This document shows positions 60,640-64,000 of a stretch of DNA of 64,000 nucleotides, one piece after another; position 1 is the stretch's first letter, and every line of letters starts with the position of its first letter. Position numbers and translations under genes: made by a program. The notes below the pieces were generated by a model. It ran no database searches, was not told the DNA's origin, and saw nothing but the letters and a program-made list of their open reading frames with translations. This DNA comes from Pseudomonas bijieensis. GTDB lineage: Bacteria > Pseudomonadota > Gammaproteobacteria > Pseudomonadales > Pseudomonadaceae. The stretch covers positions 5,889,501 through 5,953,500 of the forward strand of contig NZ_CP048810.1 of NCBI RefSeq assembly GCF_013347965.1. The letters run 5' to 3'.

Positions 60640-61909
60640 GGTTGGGCTCCTCGAGGATCAGGATGGCGCGAAAGTCGTTGACGTTGGTGCGGGTCGGCTC
60701 AGTGACGATCAGCCCATCCAGGGCGGCGAAGTAGCCGTAGCCATTGTTGTTATCCAGCTCGTCGCTGGCGCTCAGGCCCAGTTCGGCGGCGCGGCGATAG
60801 CTGTCCGGGGTCATGAGGGCGCCGGCGTTGTCTTCGGAACCGTCGATGCCGTCCGTGTCACCGGCCAACGCGTAGATGCCGGGGTGGCCCTTGAGGCTGT
60901 CGGTCAGGCTCAGCAGGAATTCGGCGTTGCGTCCGCCACGGCCATTGCCGCGTACGGTGACGGTGGTTTCGCCACCGGAGAGGATCACGCACGGCGCCGC
61001 CAGTGGCTGGCCATGCAAGGCGATCTGCCGGGCGATGCCAGCGTGGACTTTCGCCACTTCCCGGGATTCACCTTCCAGGTCGCCGAGGATCAATGGGCTG
61101 AAACCAGCCTGGCGCGCTTTTACCGCCGCCGCTTCCAGCGATTGCTGGGGACGGGCGATCAATTGGAAGTGGCTGCGGGCCAGGCTTGGGTCGCCGGGCT
61201 TGACGGTTTCCGATTCGGGGCTATGCAACCAGTGGCGCACCGAGGCCGGCACATCGATGTGGTAGCGCTTGAGGATCGCCAGGGCTTCGGCCGATGTGCT
61301 CGGATCGGCCACGGTGGGGCCGGAGGCGATGACCGTGGCGAGGTCCCCCGGTACGTCGGAGATTGCGTAGGTGTAGACCGTCGCCGGCCAGCAAGCCTTG
61401 CCCAGGCGTCCGCCCTTGATCGCCGAGAGATGCTTGCGCACGCAATTCATCTCGCCGATGGTCGCACCGGACTTGAGCAAGGCTTTATTGATCGATTGTT
61501 TGTCGGCCAGGGTGATGCCTTCGGCGGGCAAGGCGAGCAGGGCAGAACCGCCGCCAGACAGCAGGAAGATGACGCGATCGTTTTCGCTGAGGTTGCTCAC
61601 CATGTCCAGTACCCGCTGGGCCACGGCCAGGCCAGCGGCATCAGGCACCGGGTGGGCGGCCTCCACGACTTCGATTTTCTGGCAGGGCGCGCCATGGCCG
61701 TAGCGGGTCACCACCAGGCCAGAGACTTCACCCTGCCAGCAGCGCTCGACCACTTGGGCCATGGCGGCGGCCGCCTTGCCGGCGCCGATGACGATCACCC
61801 GACCGCTGCGATCGGTTGGCAGATAGCGTTCAAGGACGTGCTGCGGATGGGCCGCGTCGATGGCTGTGGCAAACAGCTCGCGCAGCAATTGTTGCGGATC
61901 GACCGACAT
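60629..61909 (-). CDS. ttuD: Glycerate 2-kinase / hydroxypyruvate reductase (MOFRL family)
   Basis: The 426-residue protein has VIVIGAGKAAAAMAQ near residue 38, IFLLSGGGSALLALP in the middle and VILSGGETTVTVRGNGRGGRNAEF with the MOFRL end (TRTNVNDFRAILI). Such proteins are labelled TtuD hydroxypyruvate reductases, but the MOFRL family phosphorylates glycerate to 2-phosphoglycerate. GGGAG sets the start at MSVDPQQLL. It links GlxR to pyruvate kinase. Confidence 0.92.
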   Translation of the reverse strand: MSVDPQQLLRELFATAIDAAHPQHVLERYLPTDRSGRVIVIGAGKAAAAMAQVVERCWQGEVSGLVVTRYGHGAPCQKIEVVEAAHPVPDAAGLAVAQRVLDMVSNLSENDRVIFLLSGGGSALLALPAEGITLADKQSINKALLKSGATIGEMNCVRKHLSAIKGGRLGKACWPATVYTYAISDVPGDLATVIASGPTVADPSTSAEALAILKRYHIDVPASVRHWLHSPESETVKPGDPSLARSHFQLIARPQQSLEAAAVKARQAGFSPLILGDLEGESREVAKVHAGIARQIALHGQPLAAPCVILSGGETTVTVRGNGRGGRNAEFLLSLTDSLKGHPGIYALAGDTDGIDGSEDNAGALMTPDSYRRAAELGLSASDELDNNNGYGYFAALDGLIVTEPTRTNVNDFRAILILEEPNHDA

Positions 61910-61951
61910 GGCGGGCTCCCGATTCTTATTATTGGCTGAGTGACGCATGAC

Positions 61952-62043
61952 CTGTGGGAGCGAGCCTGCTCGCGATGAGGATCTGACATCCAACATCGAT
62001 GTCGACTGAAAGTCCGCTATCGCGAGCAGGCTCGCTCCCACAG
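61952..62043. repeat. REP pair (REPIN) between glxR and ttuD
   Basis: CTGTGGGAGCGAGCCTGCTCGCG and the inverted partner flank CCAACATCGATGTCG. It lies within the hyi-glxR-ttuD-pyk operon. Confidence 0.85.
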
Positions 62044-62057
62044 GGTTATGGGGTATG

Positions 62058-62948
62058 TCAGTTATCGCGAATGGAGAAACTGGCCATATGTTCCAGCCCC
62101 TTGATCAACGCCGAGTGATCCCAGTTGCTCCCACCGATGGCCGCGCAGGTGCTGAACACTTGCTGGGCATTGGCGGTGTTGGGCAGGTTGATGTTCAGTT
62201 CCCTGGCGCCTTGCAGGGCCAGGTTCAGGTCCTTCTGGTGCAGGCTGATGCGGAAGCCCGGGTCGAAGGTACCCTTGATCATGCGCTCGCCATGCACTTC
62301 GAGGATCTTCGACGAAGCGAAGCCGCCCATCAGGGCTTCACGGACCTTGGCGGGGTCGGCGCCGTTTTTCGCGGCGAACAACAGGGCTTCGGCCACGGCC
62401 TGGATGTTCAGGGCGACGATGATCTGATTCGCCACTTTGGCGGTCTGGCCGTCGCCGTTACCGCCCACCAGGGTGATGTTCTTGCCCATGGCCTGGAACA
62501 GCGGCAGAGCGCGCTCGAAAGCGGCGCTGTCGCCACCGACCATGATGCTCAGGGTCGCAGCCTTGGCCCCGACTTCACCGCCGGACACCGGGGCGTCGAG
62601 GTACTGGGCGCCTTTTTCATTGATCTTCGCCGCGAATGCCTTGGTGGCGGTGGGGGAGATCGAACTCATGTCGATCACGATCTTGCCCGCTCCCACGCCA
62701 GCCGCCACGCCATCGGCGCGGAACAGCACGTCATCGACCTGCGGGGTGTCCGGGACCATGACGATGATGAACTCGGCTTCCTGGGCCACTTCCTTCGGGT
62801 TGGCCAACGCCACCGCGCCGCCGGCCAGCAGATCGGCCGGGGCCGCGTCGTGGTGCTGGGACAGGAACAGGCTGTGCCCGGCCTTTTGCAGGTTCAAGGC
62901 CATGGGGTGGCCCATGATGCCGGTGCCGATGAATCCGATTTTAGCCAT
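62058..62948 (-). CDS. glxR: Tartronate semialdehyde reductase
   Basis: The N-terminal NAD-binding motif is FIGTGIMGHPMALNLQKAG. DAPVSGGEVGAKAATLSIM is the substrate loop, and the catalytic lysine lies in GQTAKVANQI of the 3-hydroxyisobutyrate dehydrogenase family. The 296 residues are standard for GlxR/GarR. It reduces tartronate semialdehyde to glycerate. The ATG at MAKIGF is the conserved start; 12 further open codons upstream are unlikely to be used. Confidence 0.95.
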   Translation of the reverse strand: MAKIGFIGTGIMGHPMALNLQKAGHSLFLSQHHDAAPADLLAGGAVALANPKEVAQEAEFIIVMVPDTPQVDDVLFRADGVAAGVGAGKIVIDMSSISPTATKAFAAKINEKGAQYLDAPVSGGEVGAKAATLSIMVGGDSAAFERALPLFQAMGKNITLVGGNGDGQTAKVANQIIVALNIQAVAEALLFAAKNGADPAKVREALMGGFASSKILEVHGERMIKGTFDPGFRISLHQKDLNLALQGARELNINLPNTANAQQVFSTCAAIGGSNWDHSALIKGLEHMASFSIRDN

Positions 62949-63000
62949 GGGGAAATCCTCTTGTTTTTGTATTGCTTCAAGCAAATGGGAGACAGTTTTT

Positions 63001-63092
63001 TTGTGGGAGCGAGCCTGCTCGCGATGGCGGTTCTACATTCAACAAAGATGCTGGCTGGACTACCGCTATCGCGAGCAGGCTCGCTCTCACAA
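63001..63092. repeat. REP pair overlapping the end of hyi
   Basis: TTGTGGGAGCGAGCCTGCTCGCG and its inverted partner flank a spacer. The half next to hyi reads TTGTGAGAGCGAGC on the minus strand, and the TGA inside it is the hyi stop. Confidence 0.85.
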
Positions 63093-63860
63093 GGTTTTCA
63101 ACCAGCCCAATCCCGCTTCGGTGCTGGTCAGCGGCTTGTATTCGCAGCCGACCCAACCCTGGTAGCCGATGCGGTCCAGGTGTTCGAACAGGAAGCGGTA
63201 GTTGATCTCGCCCGTGCCCGGCTCGTTGCGACCGGGGTTATCCGCCAGTTGCACGTGGTTGATCGCCGCCAGGTTGCTTTCCAGGGTACGGGCCAGGTCT
63301 CCCTCCATGATTTGCATGTGGTAGATGTCGTATTGCAGGAACAGGTTGGCGCTGCCCACTTGCTCGCGAATCGCCAGGGCCTGGGCGGTGTTGTTCAGAT
63401 AGAAGCCGGGAATGTCGCGGGTGTTGATGGCTTCCATGACCAGCTTGATGCCTTTGGCTTGCAGCTTCTCGGCGGCGTACTTCAAGTTGGCGACGAAGGT
63501 TTTCTCCACCAGGGTTTCAGAGCAGTTCTGCGGACGAATTCCCGACAAGCAGTTGACTTGGGTGTTGCCCAGCACCTGGGCGTAGGCAATCGCCAGGTCG
63601 ACACCGGCGCGGAATTCCTCGACCCGGTCCGGCAGGCAGGCGATGCCGCGCTCGCCCTTGGCCCAGTCGCCGGCTGGCAGGTTGAACAGTACTTGGGCCA
63701 GGCCGTTGGCATCGAGCAAGGCCTTGAGTTCGGCCGAGCTGTAGTCGTAAGGGAACAGGTATTCGACGCCCGTGAAACCGGCCTTGGCGGCGGCTTCGAA
63801 ACGGGCGAGGAAATCCTGCTCGGTGAACAGCATGGACAGGTTGGCGGCGAAACGCGGCAT
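63087..63860 (-). CDS. hyi: Hydroxypyruvate isomerase, 3' end within a REP element
   Basis: The TIM-barrel protein has 257 residues. LSMLFTEQDFLARFEAAAKAGFTGVEYLFPYDY is the family N-terminus; catalytic acids are in VMEAINTRDIPGF and EINYRFLFEHL. It interconverts hydroxypyruvate and tartronate semialdehyde. AAGGAG supports the ATG. The final codons KTL and the TGA stop run into the REP unit, so the natural C-terminal end may have been clipped or replaced. glxR follows on the same strand. Confidence 0.92.
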   Translation of the reverse strand: MPRFAANLSMLFTEQDFLARFEAAAKAGFTGVEYLFPYDYSSAELKALLDANGLAQVLFNLPAGDWAKGERGIACLPDRVEEFRAGVDLAIAYAQVLGNTQVNCLSGIRPQNCSETLVEKTFVANLKYAAEKLQAKGIKLVMEAINTRDIPGFYLNNTAQALAIREQVGSANLFLQYDIYHMQIMEGDLARTLESNLAAINHVQLADNPGRNEPGTGEINYRFLFEHLDRIGYQGWVGCEYKPLTSTEAGLGWLKTL

Positions 63861-63891
63861 GGTGATCTCCTTTAAATATTTTCAAGGCCCT

Positions 63892-63982
63892 TTGTGGGAG
63901 CGAGCCTGCTCGCGATGACGGCGGTACAGCCAACATCACCGGCACTGACCCACCGCTATCGCGAGCAAGCTCGCTCCCACAG
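63892..63982. repeat. REP pair (REPIN) upstream of hyi
   Basis: TTTGTGGGAGCGAGCCTGCTCGCG and the inverted partner CGCGAGCAAGCTCGCTCCCACAG flank a spacer. The expected gcl gene would lie beyond the right edge; nothing of it can be seen in the last 18 bases. Confidence 0.85.
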
Positions 63983-64000
63983 GAGGGCATCTGCGCTCAA

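Noticed and set aside
62055..63875. Plus-strand open frame of about 600 codons opposite glxR and hyi
   Set aside because: It crosses a REP pair and two conserved minus-strand genes.

Overview
The window looks like a chromosomal segment of a Pseudomonas of the P. fluorescens group. The DNA is GC-rich with Pseudomonas-type proteins throughout. Several blocks keep the gene order I know from P. aeruginosa: apeB / rluA / minE-minD-minC / lipid A acyltransferase; folE-smr-isochorismatase-like-prmB-hypothetical-hydrolase-aroC-MFS-mtnD; the allantoin operon; hyi-glxR-ttuD-pyk. Intergenic gaps are filled with REP-type inverted repeats of two kinds: one built on GTGGGAGCGAGCCTGCTCGCG, the other on TGGCGAGGGAGCTTGCTCCCGC. 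I saw no rRNA, tRNA, insertion sequence, CRISPR array or prophage.

Layout. (1) 1-2400: an AT-richer accessory patch. It holds the last 35 codons of a toxin, that toxin's immunity gene, a second homologous toxin-tip/immunity pair, two further immunity-like genes, and two copies of a short interspersed repeat. (2) 2.5-9 kb: an EAL-CBS-GGDEF protein, the Prc periplasmic protease, a quinone oxidoreductase, and a two-gene unit of a dockerin-loop miniprotein and a secreted VMO-I-fold protein. (3) 9-17.2 kb: a DUF1326/DUF2182 pair, then an apparent organophosphorus import operon (HAD phosphatase, ABC ATPase, two permeases, alkaline-phosphatase-superfamily hydrolase, binding protein) with a divergent GntR/UTRA regulator. 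(4) 17.2-25.2 kb: ApeB, a putative glycosyltransferase, RluA, MinEDC, a lipid A acyltransferase and a patatin. (5) 25.4-31.8 kb: Tsx-like porin and the full route from urate to glyoxylate plus urea (PuuD, HiuH, UraD, PuuE, Alc, AllA). (6) 31.9-37.3 kb: an accessory island of two large proteins; the bigger has a TcdA/TcdB-Mcf-like pore region and RTX repeats. (7) 37.5-44.5 kb: LysE exporter, purine permease, MarR/aminotransferase pair, glutaredoxin-like protein, FolE, Smr protein, isochorismatase-like hydrolase. (8) 44.7-57.3 kb: PrmB, AroC, MFS carriers, an altered acireductone dioxygenase, an acyl-CoA synthetase, an ankyrin protein, sulfate-binding protein. (9) 57.3-64 kb: K+ channel, urea transporter and the glyoxylate-to-pyruvate genes pyk, ttuD, glxR, hyi.

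How the genes fit together. Regions 5, 7 and 9 form one metabolic story. Purines enter (Tsx, NCS2 permease) and urate is broken down to glyoxylate and urea. Urea can cross by the urea transporter. Glyoxylate carbon can pass through tartronate semialdehyde, glycerate and PEP to pyruvate; the expected first enzyme, Gcl, would lie just past the right edge. The puuE/hiuH gap and the purine-permease upstream region share two kinds of operator-like palindrome, which suggests common control.

The most unusual items are the Mcf/FitD-like toxin and its partner, the toxin-immunity array at the left edge, the VMO-I/dockerin-loop pair, the orphan mtnD whose first metal-ligand His reads Tyr, and a REP element that supplies the stop codon of hyi.
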